The notes beneath the pieces are model-generated. The model worked only from the letters and a program-made list of their open reading frames with translations, ran no database searches and was not told the origin of the DNA. A DNA stretch of 64,000 nucleotides from Lachnospiraceae bacterium (GTDB lineage Bacteria; Bacillota; Clostridia; Lachnospirales; Lachnospiraceae), in assembly GCA_902363835.1 (NCBI GenBank), contig CABJBM010000003.1, positions 1 through 64,000 of the forward strand, in the 5' to 3' direction. Of this stretch, positions 1 to 10,338 are shown piece by piece. Made by a program: the position numbers and the translations under genes. The number at the start of each line of letters is the position of its first letter. Position 1 is the first letter of the stretch.

Positions 1-57
1 TTGTTTTGTTTTAAAATAATCTATGGTATTGTTTTTCGTCATAGTTAAATTTTACCA

Positions 58-107
58 CAAAAATAGGACTTCCGATGCACGAACGTGCTTCGGAAAGTCC
101 TATTTTA
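58..107 (-). terminator. Rho-independent terminator-like hairpin
   Basis: Inverted repeat whose arms contain TAGGACTT and TCGGAA and their complements. On the minus strand the stem is followed by CTATTTTTG. It would end transcripts of the surface operon that runs leftward through 381-12636, or of the small open frames just before it. Seen in sequence; terminator function is inferred. Confidence 0.6.
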
Positions 108-317
108 TTGAGGAGTTATTTCACAGCCCCTTTTTTTAATTTTCCGTGCTTTGCAGTTATGCAAACCTCCTGCCCACTCCTCCGTAATATTAGCTGCACA
201 GCTTCCCGGTGAACGTTTTTGCACCGTAAAGGAACTGTCCCAGTAGTGCTGTTTCCACTTTATGCCGGAAGCACCTGGGCATTTTGAATGAACTGCAAAA
301 GCAGCATTTGACTTCAT
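105..317 (-). CDS. Doubtful small ORF, 70 aa, unrecognised
   Basis: Open frame lying between the 582-aa gene and the leftmost terminator. Its ATG overlaps the stop of a 17-codon frame (minus strand, 314-367, beginning MSTNLILDNF), which has an AGGGG ribosome-site-like sequence before its ATG. The 70-aa product is rich in Lys, Cys and Trp, has no membrane segment, and resembles no family I know. The tandem of tiny overlapping frames could be a translated pair, or the debris of a longer frameshifted gene. Only the position before the terminator supports it. Confidence 0.2.
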   Translation of the reverse strand: MKSNAAFAVHSKCPGASGIKWKQHYWDSSFTVQKRSPGSCAANITEEWAGGLHNCKARKIKKRGCEITPQ

Positions 318-380
318 ATCTCACCTTCGGCCGCAGCAAAGTTATCAAGTATAAGATTCGTGCTCATTGTCTGTTCCCCT

Positions 381-2129
381 CTACTGGTCGTCTGACAATA
401 AGATATCCGTTAAATAATGACAATAACCGGATAAATGATGTGCCACATCATCATTTCTTACTCTGAATATATGGTGCCTGATAAAAGCACCGTACAAAAT
501 GGTCTCAGGCGATTTGAAATACATGGCATGCTCCGGGAAAAAGACTCCGTCTAATTGCCGGTTTGCCCTTATATGCAGCGTTGTTTTAAACTTGCTCAAA
601 TCATAACCTTCCAGCAATTTCTCCTTGCCACATGCTTTTATATTTTTCACCATGGCGTCAGCAGCAGAAAGCAGCTCAAGAAAAGTCGCCCAGGTGGTAA
701 TCCGGTTCATCATAAAGTCCAGATTGTTGAAAGCATTTTTTAATCCAAATATAAAATACCGGTCTTCAGGCACAACCGCAGCCAATTCATTGGTGCAATA
801 GGCAAGCCAGTGGTCATAATTGCGCCAATAATCATGGGCAAAGAAGTATTCGAACGCTTTCTTTACGGAATTCAGCCACACTTCATTTTTGTCTATGGAA
901 TAGATGCGCATCAGAGCAAAAGCTGCTTCTCCTGAATAATAGACGATTCGAAACTGGTCAACGATTTCAAGACCAGGAAAACGAAGCACATGAGTGAACT
1001 GTCCGGTTTCTTCGTTCTGCATATACCTTATGCCATTGCCGATTTGCCTGAGTACTTGTAAATATTCATTTTCTTCGTTGAAAATTTCAAGATATTTGAC
1101 AATTGCCAGCACGGTTACACCCAATCCACCCAGCTTGATCTCATCGTTGTTATCAAATTCTACAACGAATGCGCAGTCGTTAACTGTATAAATATACTTG
1201 CCTATCAGATAAGCAAAGGATTTCCTGATAGGTTCCAACAGTGCCTCATCCTTTGTTACAAGGTATGTTTCCGACAGAGAATAAACGCTTAACGCGTGAC
1301 GCACCACGTTATAGGATGAGATTTTCTTATTAAAGCAGCTAAAATAACCGTAAATGAACCGTCCGTTATCCTGTACCGTATTTGCCAAATACCTGGAGCT
1401 TTTAAACAACAGGTCTTTTAAAAATTCCGGTGACAACGCGGAGATTTTCCTCCTGGCGGTACTTAGCTCGGCTTCTTCCAGTTCAAAAAATTCTTCCTCA
1501 TCATAAAAATAGCTCTTTGTTTCAAAAATAATCACATCGTTCAAAACAGAGTCCCCTAAAACAAGGGACTGCCCGCGAACTGTCTTTAAATAGTGATTGA
1601 CATTTCCCCAGTTAATTTCCGCTATTGTTTTTGTCGAGTCTGTGTCAACAGAAATACCGGCCAGCTCCAGGGTATCCGGGCTTGGCTTGGGTTTATTTCT
1701 TTCCTGTTCTGTATATTTCAGCAGGCATGCTCCGTTCACTTCCTGATGCAAAAATGCAATATTGTAAAGCTCATCAAAGGCAATACCGTATTTGAAATAA
1801 TATCTTTTTATAGTTGAGGCAAGTTCCAGAAATTCAGATCTGGCCAGCCTTTTTTCCATTACCACAAAATCCGCTTTTAGCCAGGGTGGATTTTCACTTT
1901 TTGTTTTAATATGTTTTACTGCTCTGTCCTGGGCCATCTTAAATGCAGTACTTTTGTTGTTTCCAATACCGGTAAAGACAGCCGCTCTTTCAGACTGATA
2001 GCCAACGGATATGAAGCATTTCACTTTCCCGTTCCGTTCACTTACAGAAAGCTCCTCCAGCTTATTCTGAAACATGTGCATTTTTTCTTTTATCATTTTT
2101 ATACCAGCAGTTTCGTTTGAACTGTTCAT
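381..2129 (-). CDS. Unknown 582-aa protein, probable alpha/alpha-toroid domain
   Basis: Last sizeable gene of the surface operon, 148 bp after the Asp-Ala giant. It has no signal peptide or membrane segment, so it is probably cytoplasmic. Residues about 1-230 form a charged domain I cannot assign. Residues about 235-575 are a series of helical hairpins of the kind seen in six-hairpin glycosidase or terpenoid-cyclase-like toroids, with aromatic and His-rich motifs: YNVVRHAL at 273-280, YYSGEAAFAL at 397-406, YDHWLAYCTNEL at 438-449 and RNDDVAHHLSGYC near the C-terminus. No catalytic pair can be named with certainty. From context I infer a role in making or modifying the surface proteins encoded upstream, for example a glycan-related step. 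That is inference; the fold call itself is moderate. Confidence 0.55.
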   Translation of the reverse strand: MNSSNETAGIKMIKEKMHMFQNKLEELSVSERNGKVKCFISVGYQSERAAVFTGIGNNKSTAFKMAQDRAVKHIKTKSENPPWLKADFVVMEKRLARSEFLELASTIKRYYFKYGIAFDELYNIAFLHQEVNGACLLKYTEQERNKPKPSPDTLELAGISVDTDSTKTIAEINWGNVNHYLKTVRGQSLVLGDSVLNDVIIFETKSYFYDEEEFFELEEAELSTARRKISALSPEFLKDLLFKSSRYLANTVQDNGRFIYGYFSCFNKKISSYNVVRHALSVYSLSETYLVTKDEALLEPIRKSFAYLIGKYIYTVNDCAFVVEFDNNDEIKLGGLGVTVLAIVKYLEIFNEENEYLQVLRQIGNGIRYMQNEETGQFTHVLRFPGLEIVDQFRIVYYSGEAAFALMRIYSIDKNEVWLNSVKKAFEYFFAHDYWRNYDHWLAYCTNELAAVVPEDRYFIFGLKNAFNNLDFMMNRITTWATFLELLSAADAMVKNIKACGKEKLLEGYDLSKFKTTLHIRANRQLDGVFFPEHAMYFKSPETILYGAFIRHHIFRVRNDDVAHHLSGYCHYLTDILLSDDQ

Positions 2130-2177
2130 TTTTATCTCCCATTATTTTTTAACTTTCCATGTTTTCATAAAGGGCTT

Positions 2178-2215
2178 GATAAAGGCCAATGAGCTTCATC
2201 TCATCAGCCTTTATC
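2178..2215 (-). other. Stem-loop after the Asp-Ala giant gene
   Basis: Arms GATAAAGGC (2178-2186) and GCCTTTATC (2207-2215), with an inner ATGAG/CTCAT pairing. It lies between the giant gene and the 582-aa gene. No U-tract follows on the minus strand, so it looks more like an mRNA-stabilising or partially attenuating hairpin than a full terminator. Confidence 0.45.
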
Positions 2216-2277
2216 GAGTCCACCACTATAGTATTATTGACATGGATCGGCCGGAACATGTGACCTCATCTGGAAAA

Positions 2278-5200
2278 TCACTTTGTATCCGTTTTACGTT
2301 TCCTTTTTCCAAATCCCAAGCCAAGCGCTATAGAGGAAAGCAGAGCCAAAAAGCCATTTCTGGGTAAGTCATTATTGTTATAACCGGTTTTAGGCATAGA
2401 GTCCCCCGCTCCAGGAGCTGTTGGGATTCTGCCTTCCCCGATCTCTGTAGTCTGATCCGGAGTTATAACTCCCAGTGGTACATCAGCATCTGGCACCACT
2501 TCTAAAGGCGTTGTATTTGAACTGCCAGAGACTTTGGGGCCACCGGAACTGCTGGAACCGCCAGAACCACTGGAACCGCCAGAACCGCCAGAACCGCCGG
2601 AACCGCCAGAATTGCCTCCATCGGAGTCTGAGTCGGAATCGGCGTCGGCGTCAGCATCGGCATCTGCGTCAGCGTCGGCATCCGCGTCAGCATCGGCGTC
2701 AGCATCAGAATCCGCATCAGCATCGGCGTCAGCGTCGGCATCAGCGTCGGCATCTGCATCGGCGTCCGCATCAGCATCAGCATCCGCGTCAGAATCGGCA
2801 TCTGCATCGGCGTCGGCGTCAGCATCTGCATCGGCGTCAGCATCGGCGTCAGCATCTGAATCAGCGTCGGCATCGGCATCTGCGTCTGCATCTGCGTCCG
2901 CATCGGCGTCAGAATCTGCATCAGCATCGGCATCGGCATCAGCGTCAGCATCGGCATCAGCATCAGCATCGGCGTCCGCATCTGCATCCGCGTCAGCATC
3001 AGAGTCCGCATCTGCGTCAGCATCGGCGTCAGCATCGGCATCTGCATCGGCGTCAGCATCGGCATCTGCATCGGCGTCCGCATCGGCATCTGCATCTGCG
3101 TCTGCATCGGCGTCGGCATCAGAGTCAGCATCTGCATCCGCATCTGCGTCGGCATCTGCATCGGCGTCAGCGTCAGCATCAGAGTCCGCATCTGCGTCGG
3201 CATCTGCATCGGCGTCAGAATCGGCATCCGCATCCGCGTCGGCATCCGCATCCGCATCCGCATCAGCGTCGGCATCAGCGTCAGCATCCGCATCGGCGTC
3301 AGCATCGGCGTCAGCGTCAGCATCAGCATCGGCGTCAGCATCGGCATCAGCATCTGAATCCGCATCCGCGTCAGCATCGGCATCGGCGTCCGCATCTGAA
3401 TCAGCATCAGCGTCCGCATCAGCGTCCGCATCGGCGTCAGAATCAGCATCAGCATCGGCATCAGCATCGGCATCAGCATCGGCGTCTGAATCAGCATCGG
3501 CGTCAGCATCGGCATCCGCATCGGCGTCAGAGTCTGCATCTGCATCAGCATCGGCGTCAGCGTCAGCGTCCGCATCAGCATCTGCATCCGCATCAGCATC
3601 TGCATCCGCATCCGCGTCAGCGTCCGCATCTGCATCGGCATCGGCATCCGCATCGGCGTCGGCATCAGCGTCCGCATCAGCATCAGAATCGGCATCCGCA
3701 TCTGCATCAGCGTCTGCATCAGCATCCGCGTCCGCATCAGCGTCAGCATCTGCGTCGGCATCTGCGTCAGCATCGGCGTCAGCATCGGCATCCGCGTCAG
3801 CATCAGCATCGGCGTCAGCATCTGAATCAGCATCGGCATCTGCATCAGCGTCCGCATCGGCGTCCGCATCGGCATCCGCATCGGCATCAGAATCGGCATC
3901 CGCATCGGCGTCAGCATCGGCATCTGCATCGGCATCTGCGTCAGCATCAGAATCGGCATCCGCGTCCGCGTCCGCATCTGCGTCGGCGTCTGCATCAGCA
4001 TCGGCGTCCGCATCGGCATCTGCGTCAGCATCGGCGTCGGCATCCGCATCAGCATCCGCATCGGCGTCCGCATCGGCATCGGCGTCCGCATCTGCGTCAG
4101 CATCAGAATCGGCATCCGCATCGGCGTCAGCATCAGCATCCGCGTCAGCATCCGCATCCGCATCGGCGTCCGCATCGGCATCGGCGTCAGCATCGGCATC
4201 AGAGTCCGCATCCGCATCGGCATCAGAGTCCGCATCTGCGTCGGCATCCGCATCGGCGTCTGCATCAGAATCGGCATCTGCGTCCGCATCTGAATCAGCA
4301 TCCGCGTCAGCATCGGCATCTGCGTCAGCATCCGCGTCAGCATCTGCATCTGCATCTGCATCAGCATCCGCGTCAGCATCTGAATCAGCATCGGCATCAG
4401 CGTCAGCATCAGCATCAGCATCGGCATCAGAATCGGCATCCGCATCTGCGTCAGCATCGGCATCGGCATCAGCGTCAGCATCAGAATCGGCATCCGCGTC
4501 CGCGTCCGCATCTGCGTCAGCATCAGCATCGGCGTCCGCATCGGCGTCTGAATCAGCATCTGCGTCCGCATCTGCATCGGCATCAGCGTCAGCATCGGCG
4601 TCCGCATCCGCATCGGCATCGGCATCGGCGTCAGCATCAGCATCAGCATCAGCATCAGCATCGGCGTCAGCATCCGCGTCAGCATCTGCGTCAGCATCTG
4701 CATCAGCATCGGCGTCAGAATCGGCATCCGCGTCAGCATCTGCGTCAGAATCGGCATCGGCATCGGCATCGGCGTCCGCATCCGCGTCCGCATCGGCGTC
4801 TGCGTCGGCATCAGCGTCCGCATCAGCGTCTGCGTCGGCATCGGCGTCCGCATCCGCGTCCGCATCGGCGTCCGCATCGGCGTCAGCATCCGCATCGGCA
4901 TCCGCATCAGCGTCCGCATCGGCATCGGCATCTGAATCAGCATCTGAATCAGCATCGGCGTCCGCATCGGCGTCCGCATCGGCATCGGCATCAGCGTCCG
5001 CATCCGCATCGGCGTCCGCATCGGCGTCAGCATCGGCGTCAGAATCGGCATCCGCGTCCGCATCGGCATCCGCGTCCGCATCAGCGTCCGCATCAGAATC
5101 GGCATCCGCATCGGCGTCAGCATCAGCGTCAGCATCAGCATCGGCGTCAGCATCGGCATCCGCGTCTGCATCGGCATCCGCGTCAGCATCCGCATCGGCA

Positions 5201-8200
5201 TCTGCATCTGCGTCAGAATCCGCATCGGCATCGGCGTCCGCATCCGCGTCCGCATCGGCGTCTGCATCGGCATCAGCGTCGGCATCAGCGTCAGCATCGG
5301 CATCCGCGTCCGAATCGGCGTCAGCATCGGCATCCGCATCGGCATCTGAATCAGCATCGGCATCCGCATCGGCATCAGAATCGGCATCCGCATCCGCGTC
5401 TGCATCGGCGTCGGCATCTGCATCCGCATCTGCGTCGGCATCCGCATCGGCGTCCGCATCGGCGTCAGAATCTGCATCTGCATCCGCGTCCGCATCTGCA
5501 TCCGCGTCAGCATCCGCATCGGCATCTGCGTCTGCATCGGCATCCGCGTCAGCGTCGGCATCTGCGTCGGCATCTGCGTCGGCATCGGCGTCCGCATCAG
5601 AATCGGCATCTGCGTCGGCATCGGCGTCCGCATCAGAATCGGCATCTGCATCTGCGTCGGCATCTGAATCCGCATCTGCATCCGCATCTGCGTCGGCATC
5701 CGCATCTGAGTCCGCATCGGCATCCGCGTCGGCATCGGCATCGGCGTCCGCATCAGAATCGGCATCTGCGTCGGCATCTGCATCTGAATCCGCATCGGCA
5801 TCCGCATCTGCGTCGGCATCCGCATCTGAGTCCGCATCGGCATCCGCGTCGGCGTCAGCGTCGGCATCTGCATCAGCATCCGCATCCGCATCGGCATCAG
5901 CATCTGAATCAGCATCGGCATCCGCATCGGCGTCAGAATCTGCATCCGCATCGGCGTCAGAATCGGCATCAGCATCGGCGTCAGCATCCGCATCGGCGTC
6001 AGCATCCGCGTCAGCATCGGCGTCCGCATCGGCATCAGCATCTGCGTCAGAATCGGCATCTGCGTCCGCATCAGCGTCTGCATCGGCATCAGCATCTGCA
6101 TCGGCATCAGCGTCAGCATCGGCATCAGCATCGGCGTCAGCATCTGCATCAGCGTCAGCATCGGCATCTGCATCGGCATCAGCGTCAGCATCGGCGTCCG
6201 CATCGGCGTCAGCATCGGCGTCCGCATCTGCATCCGCATCCGCATCGGCGTCAGAATCCGCATCAGCATCGGCGTCAGCATCTGCGTCAGCGTCAGCATC
6301 AGCGTCAGAATCGGCGTCCGCATCAGCATCGGCGTCAGAATCGGCATCAGCATCGGCATCGGCATCAGAGTCCGCATCGGCATCTGCATCTGCATCGGCG
6401 TCAGCATCAGCGTCGGCATCAGCATCGGCGTCGGCGTCAGAGTCCGCATCCGCGTCGGCATCAGCGTCCGCATCGGCATCCGCATCAGCATCAGCATCTG
6501 AATCAGCGTCAGCGTCAGCGTCAGCATCTGAATCAGCATCTGAATCAGCATCTGCGTCCGCATCGGCGTCAGAATCGGCGTCCGCATCGGCATCGGCATC
6601 AGCGTCCGCATCCGCATCTGCGTCAGAATCGGCATCCGCGTCCGCATCGGCATCCGCATCGGCATCGGCATCAGCATCCGCGTCCGCATCAGAATCGGCA
6701 TCCGCATCCGCATCCGCATCTGCGTCCGCATCGGCATCCGCATCCGCGTCCGCATCGGCGTCTGCATCAGCGTCAGCATCTGCATCTGCATCTGCGTCAG
6801 CATCGGCGTCCGCGTCCGCATCTGCATCAGCGTCAGCATCGGCATCTGAATCAGCATCTGCGTCCGCATCGGCGTCAGAATCGGCGTCCGCATCGGCATC
6901 AGCGTCCGCATCGGCGTCCGCATCCGCATCAGCGTCCGCATCGGCGTCAGAATCGGCATCCGCGTCCGCATCGGCATCTGCATCCGCATCTGCATCCGCG
7001 TCCGCATCGGCGTCAGCATCGGCGTCAGCATCTGCATCGGCATCCGCATCCGCATCAGCGTCCGCATCGGCATCGGCGTCCGCATCTGAATCAGCATCCG
7101 CATCAGCATCGGCGTCTGAATCAGCATCGGCGTCCGCATCCGCGTCCGCATCGGCATCTGCATCAGCATCGGCGTCTGAATCAGCATCGGCGTCCGCATC
7201 GGCATCCGCATCGGCGTCCGCATCAGAGTCCGCATCTGCATCCGCATCTGCATCGGCGTCAGCGTCCGCATCTGCATCCGCATCCGCATCGGCGTCAGCA
7301 TCTGCATCGGCATCTGCATCAGCGTCAGCATCTGCATCGGCGTCAGCATCCGCATCTGCATCGGCGTCGGCATCTGCGTCCGCATCCGCATCAGCGTCAG
7401 AATCGGCATCGGCATCAGCATCGGCATCAGCGTCAGCGTCAGCATCAGAATCCGCATCAGCGTCAGCATCGGCATCAGCGTCAGCATCCGCGTCAGCATC
7501 GGCATCCGCGTCGGCATCGGCATCCGCGTCAGCATCAGCATCTGCATCAGCATCTGCGTCGGCATCTGCATCCGCGTCAGCATCGGCGTCAGCATCGGCG
7601 TCAGAATCGGCGTCCGCATCAGCGTCTGCGTCGGCATCCGCGTCAGCATCTGCGTCAGCATCTGCATCTGCATCGGCATCCGCGTCAGCATCGGCGTCAG
7701 CATCGGCGTCAGCGTCAGCATCGGCGTCAGCATCGGCGTCCGCATCTGCGTCCGCATCAGCGTCTGCGTCGGCATCCGCGTCAGCATCTGCGTCAGCATC
7801 AGCATCGGCATCCGCGTCCGCATCGGCGTCAGCATCAGCATCCGCGTCAGCATCGGCGTCAGCATCTGAATCAGCGTCGGCATCTGCATCTGCGTCGGCA
7901 TCGGCGTCCGCATCAGAATCGGCATCTGCATCTGCGTCGGCATCGGCATCGGCATCCGCATCTGAGTCCGCATCTGCATCCGCGTCGGCGTCAGCGTCGG
8001 CATCTGCATCCGCATCTGCATCAGCGTCCGCATCGGCATCCGCATCAGCGTCAGCGTCAGCATCGGCATCGGCGTCTGAATCAGCATCTGCGTCCGCATC
8101 TGCATCCGCATCGGCGTCCGCATCAGAGTCCGCATCTGCATCCGCATCCGCATCTGCATCAGCATCCGCGTCGGCGTCAGCATCCGCATCTGCATCAGCA

Positions 8201-10308
8201 TCTGCGTCAGCATCGGCATCTGCATCGGCATCGGCATCTGCATCAGCATCTGCATCTGCGTCAGAATCGGCATCGGCGTCTGCATCGGCATCAGCATCTG
8301 CGTCGGCGTCAGCGTCTGCGTCTGCGTCTGCATCCGCGTCCGCATCGGCGTCCGCATCGGCATCAGCGTCAGCATCCGCGTCAGCATCGGCGTCAGCATC
8401 CGCATCTGCATCCGCGTCAGCATCGGCGTCCGCATCTGCATCTGAATCAGCATCTGAATCAGCATCGGCGTCAGCATCCGCATCTGCATCGGCGTCAGCA
8501 TCCGCATCCGCATCGGCGTCAGAATCGGCGTCCGCATCCGCATCGGCGTCAGAATCGGCGTCGGCATCTGCATCAGCGTCAGAATCGGCATCAGCATCGG
8601 CATCAGAGTCCGCATCCGCATCTGCATCGGCGTCAGCATCCGCGTCGGCATCGGCGTCAGAGTCCGCATCAGCATCAGCGTCTGCATCGGCATCAGCGTC
8701 TGCGTCTGCATCCGCATCAGCGTCCGCGTCAGCATCAGCATCAGCGTCTGCATCGGCGTCAGCATCTGAATCAGCATCTGAATCAGCATCGGCATCCGCA
8801 TCGGCATCAGAATCGGCATCCGCATCGGCGTCAGCATCCGCATCGGCGTCTGAATCAGCATCGGCGTCCGCATCGGCATCGGCGTCGGCATCGGCATCAG
8901 CATCCGCATCTGCATCCGCGTCAGCATCGGCGTCGGCATCTGCATCTGAATCAGCATCAGCGTCAGCATCGGCATCAGCATCTGCATCTGCATCGGCGTC
9001 TGAATCCGCATCTGCATCGGCGTCAGCATCGGCGTCAGCATCGGCGTCAGCGTCCGCATCTGCGTCAGAATCGGCGTCCGCATCCGCATCGGCATCGGCA
9101 TCCGCATCAGCATCAGAATCGGCATCTGCATCTGCATCTGCATCAGAGTCCGCATCCGCATCTGCATCGGCGTCCGCATCAGCGTCGGCGTCAGCATCCG
9201 CGTCGGCGTCAGAGTCCGCATCCGCATCTGCGTCGGCATCGGCATCAGAGTCCGCATCTGCATCGGCATCCGCATCGGCATCAGCGTCTGCATCCGCATC
9301 GGCGTCAGAATCGGCATCAGCGTCCGCATCGGCGTCAGAATCGGCATCTGCATCGGCGTCAGCATCCGCATCGGCATCCGCGTCTGCATCGGCATCCGCG
9401 TCTGCATCCGCATCGGCATCGGCATCCGCATCGGCGTCCGCATCCGCATCCGCATCGGCGTCAGAATCTGCATCTGCATCTGCGTCAGCATCGGCATCAG
9501 AGTCCGCATCCGCATCGGCGTCAGAATCTGCATCAGCATCGGCATCAGCGTCGGCGTCAGCATCGGCGTCAGCATCCGCATCCGCGTCAGAATCGGCATC
9601 CGCATCGGCGTCAGCATCCGCATCCGCGTCAGCATCAGCATCCGCATCACCTTCACCTACTTTAATGGTATCGTTCTGTGAATAAACAATCACAGAGCCG
9701 CTTCCGTTATCGTATAAGGTCAAAGTGACGTTCAATCTATTTCCGATCTTTGCACTCGTTACCTCCCAACCATCAAAATGTTGGATCAGGTAATCTTCAT
9801 CATATGTTTCACTTACAATTTCACCGTCCTCATTGACAATGATTTTGGCAATCTCAACCCCTTCATGCTCAAAAATGAATTGGTAAAGATTATCCGTTTC
9901 CTCATAATCCGTAATGGAAAGAACACTTGGAGAGGCGATACGCTGCACTTCCACATCTACTTCATCTGTAATTGACGCTGATTCTTCATTTCCCGAATGA
10001 ATATCCGCTTCGAAATCTAAGATTTCAGCATCTGTAAAATCCTCTTCATCAATTACCAGCGTTATCTCTTCATAGTCTTCAAACTGATATGTAGATTCCT
10101 GATCCTGTATCATCTCAACCTGGGTTGTCGCATTTTGATGCGCATATTCTCTCAGATTGGCCGCAATTACTGTCAGGTGCGTTCTGCTGATCACTACGGT
10201 ACAAACGGTAAAGGCCGATATGACCCGAGCTATGTACTTAAGTTTGGCTCTTGCCCGTTTTTCATTTAAAATACGTTCATAAGGCTTTCTTTTTGATCTT
10301 TTTCTCAA
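2278..10308 (-). CDS. Giant LPXTG-type surface protein with (Asp-Ala/Ser)n repeat, 2676 aa
   Basis: Probable cell-wall-anchored stalk protein. Start is TTG at 10306-10308, chosen because GGAGGAG lies 5-6 bases before it and no ATG is well placed. Residues 1-27 are very basic and about 28-50 hydrophobic, giving a signal-anchor-like N-terminus. Residues 51-220 are an acidic globular region. Residues 221-2563 are a pure dipeptide repeat with Asp at every second position and Ala, or less often Ser, between. A Gly/Ser linker follows (2564-2590). The sorting signal is MPKTG at 2638-2642, then a hydrophobic stretch ending in KRKRKTDTK. The layout resembles staphylococcal Sdr/Clf proteins, whose Ser-Asp repeats act as a stalk, but Ala replaces most Ser. 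It is the second gene of an operon, 30 bp after the GLUG gene. No sortase gene is in the window. Confidence 0.9.
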   Translation of the reverse strand: MRKRSKRKPYERILNEKRARAKLKYIARVISAFTVCTVVISRTHLTVIAANLREYAHQNATTQVEMIQDQESTYQFEDYEEITLVIDEEDFTDAEILDFEADIHSGNEESASITDEVDVEVQRIASPSVLSITDYEETDNLYQFIFEHEGVEIAKIIVNEDGEIVSETYDEDYLIQHFDGWEVTSAKIGNRLNVTLTLYDNGSGSVIVYSQNDTIKVGEGDADADADADADADADADADSDADADADADADADADADADADSDADADADSDADADADADADSDADADADADADADADADADADADADADADADADADADADADSDADADADADSDADADADADADADADADADSDADADADADADSDADADADADADADADADADADSDADADADADSDADADADADADADADSDADADADADADADADADADADSDADADADADADADADADSDADADADADADADADADADADADADADADADSDADADADADADADSDADADADADSDADSDADADADADADADADADADADADADADADADADADSDADADADADADADADADSDADADADSDADADADADSDADADADADSDADADADADADADADADADADSDADSDADADADADADADADADADADADADADADADADADADADADADADADADADADADADADSDADADADADADADADADADADADADADADADADADADADADADADSDADADADADADADADSDADADADADADADADADADADADADADADADADADADSDADADADADADADADSDADADADADADADADSDADADADADADADADADADADADADADADADADADADADADADADADADADADADADADADADADADADADADADADADADADADADSDADADADADADADADADADADADADADADADADADADADADADADADADADSDADADADADADADADSDADADADADADADADADADADADADADADADADADADADADADADADADADADADADSDADADADADADADADSDADADADADADADADADADSDADADADADSDADADADADADADADADADADADADADADADADADADADADADADSDADADADADADADADADADADADSDADADADADSDADADADADADADADADADADADADADADADADADADADADADADADADADSDADADADADADADADADADADSDADADADADADADADADSDADADADADSDADSDADADADADSDADADADADADADADADADSDADADADADADADADADADADADSDADADADADSDADADADADSDADADADADADADADADSDADADADADADADADADADADADADADADADADADADADADADADADADADADADADADADADADADSDADADADADADADADADADADADADADADSDADADADSDADADADADSDADADADADADADADADADADADADSDADADADADADADSDADADADADSDADADADADADADADSDADADADADADADSDADADADADSDADADADADADSDADADADADADADADADADADADADADADADADADADADADADSDADADADADADADADADADADADADADADSDADADADADSDADADADADADSDADADADADADADADADADADADADADADADSDADADADADADADADADADADADADADADADADADADADSDADADADADADADADADSDADADADADADADADADADADADADADADADSDADSDADADADADADADADADADADADADADADADADADADADADADADADADADADADADADADSDADADADADSDADADADADADADADADADADADADADADADADADADADADADADADADADADADSDADADADADADADADADADADSDADADADADADADADADSDADADADADADADADSDADADADADADADADADADADADADADADSDADADADSDADADADADADADSDADADADSDADADADADADADADADADADADADADADADSDADADADADADADADADADADADADADADADADADADADADADADADADADSDADADADADADADADADADSDADADADADADADADADADADSDADADADADADADADADADADADADADADADADADADADADADADSDADADADADADADADADADADADADADADADADADADADADADADADADADSDADADADADADADSDADADADADADADADSDADADADADADADSDADADADADADADSDADADADADADADADADADADADADADADADADADADADADADADSDADADADADADSDADADADADADADADADADSDADADADADADADADADADADADADADADADADADADADSDADADADADADADADADADADADADADADSDADADADADADADADADSDADADADADADADADADADADSDADADADADADADADADADADADADADSDADADADADADADADADADADADSDSDSDGGNSGGSGGSGGSGGSSGSGGSSSSGGPKVSGSSNTTPLEVVPDADVPLGVITPDQTTEIGEGRIPTAPGAGDSMPKTGYNNNDLPRNGFLALLSSIALGLGFGKRKRKTDTK
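2620..9648 (-). repeat. 7.03-kb coding repeat, period 6 bp (GAY-GCN, with occasional TCN)
   Basis: The codons alternate GAT/GAC with GCN. At scattered points GCN is replaced by a Ser codon, mostly TCT or TCA, giving isolated DSD sites. All four Ala codons and both Asp codons occur in an irregular mixture, so the DNA is not a simple perfect satellite although the protein pattern is unbroken over 2343 residues. The motif excludes stop codons in other frames as well, which is why several other frames on both strands stay open here. Those frames lack ribosome sites, secretion signals and plausible composition. Confidence 0.95.
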
Positions 10309-10338
10309 TTTTACTCCTCCGCAAGCTGTAATCCTATT

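Noticed and set aside
2620..9648. CRISPR array or non-coding satellite
   Set aside because: Period is 6 bp with no spacers, and codon-level variation is confined to synonymous or Ala/Ser changes, which shows a coding repeat.
2502..9656. Met/Arg/Thr/Pro-rich long frame on minus
   Set aside because: Another repeat shadow. Composition is not protein-like and the real frame on the same strand has all expected signals.
2475..9665. Very long open frame on plus rich in His, Arg, Gln and Pro
   Set aside because: It exists only because the GAYGCN repeat excludes stops in that frame. No ribosome site, no domain, and it is antisense to a gene with secretion and sorting signals.
2534..9685. Very long (Ser-Ala-Ser-Glu)n open frame on plus
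   Set aside because: Shadow of the same repeat. It resembles a Ser-rich surface protein but has no signal peptide or anchor; its E positions coincide with Ser codons of the real frame.
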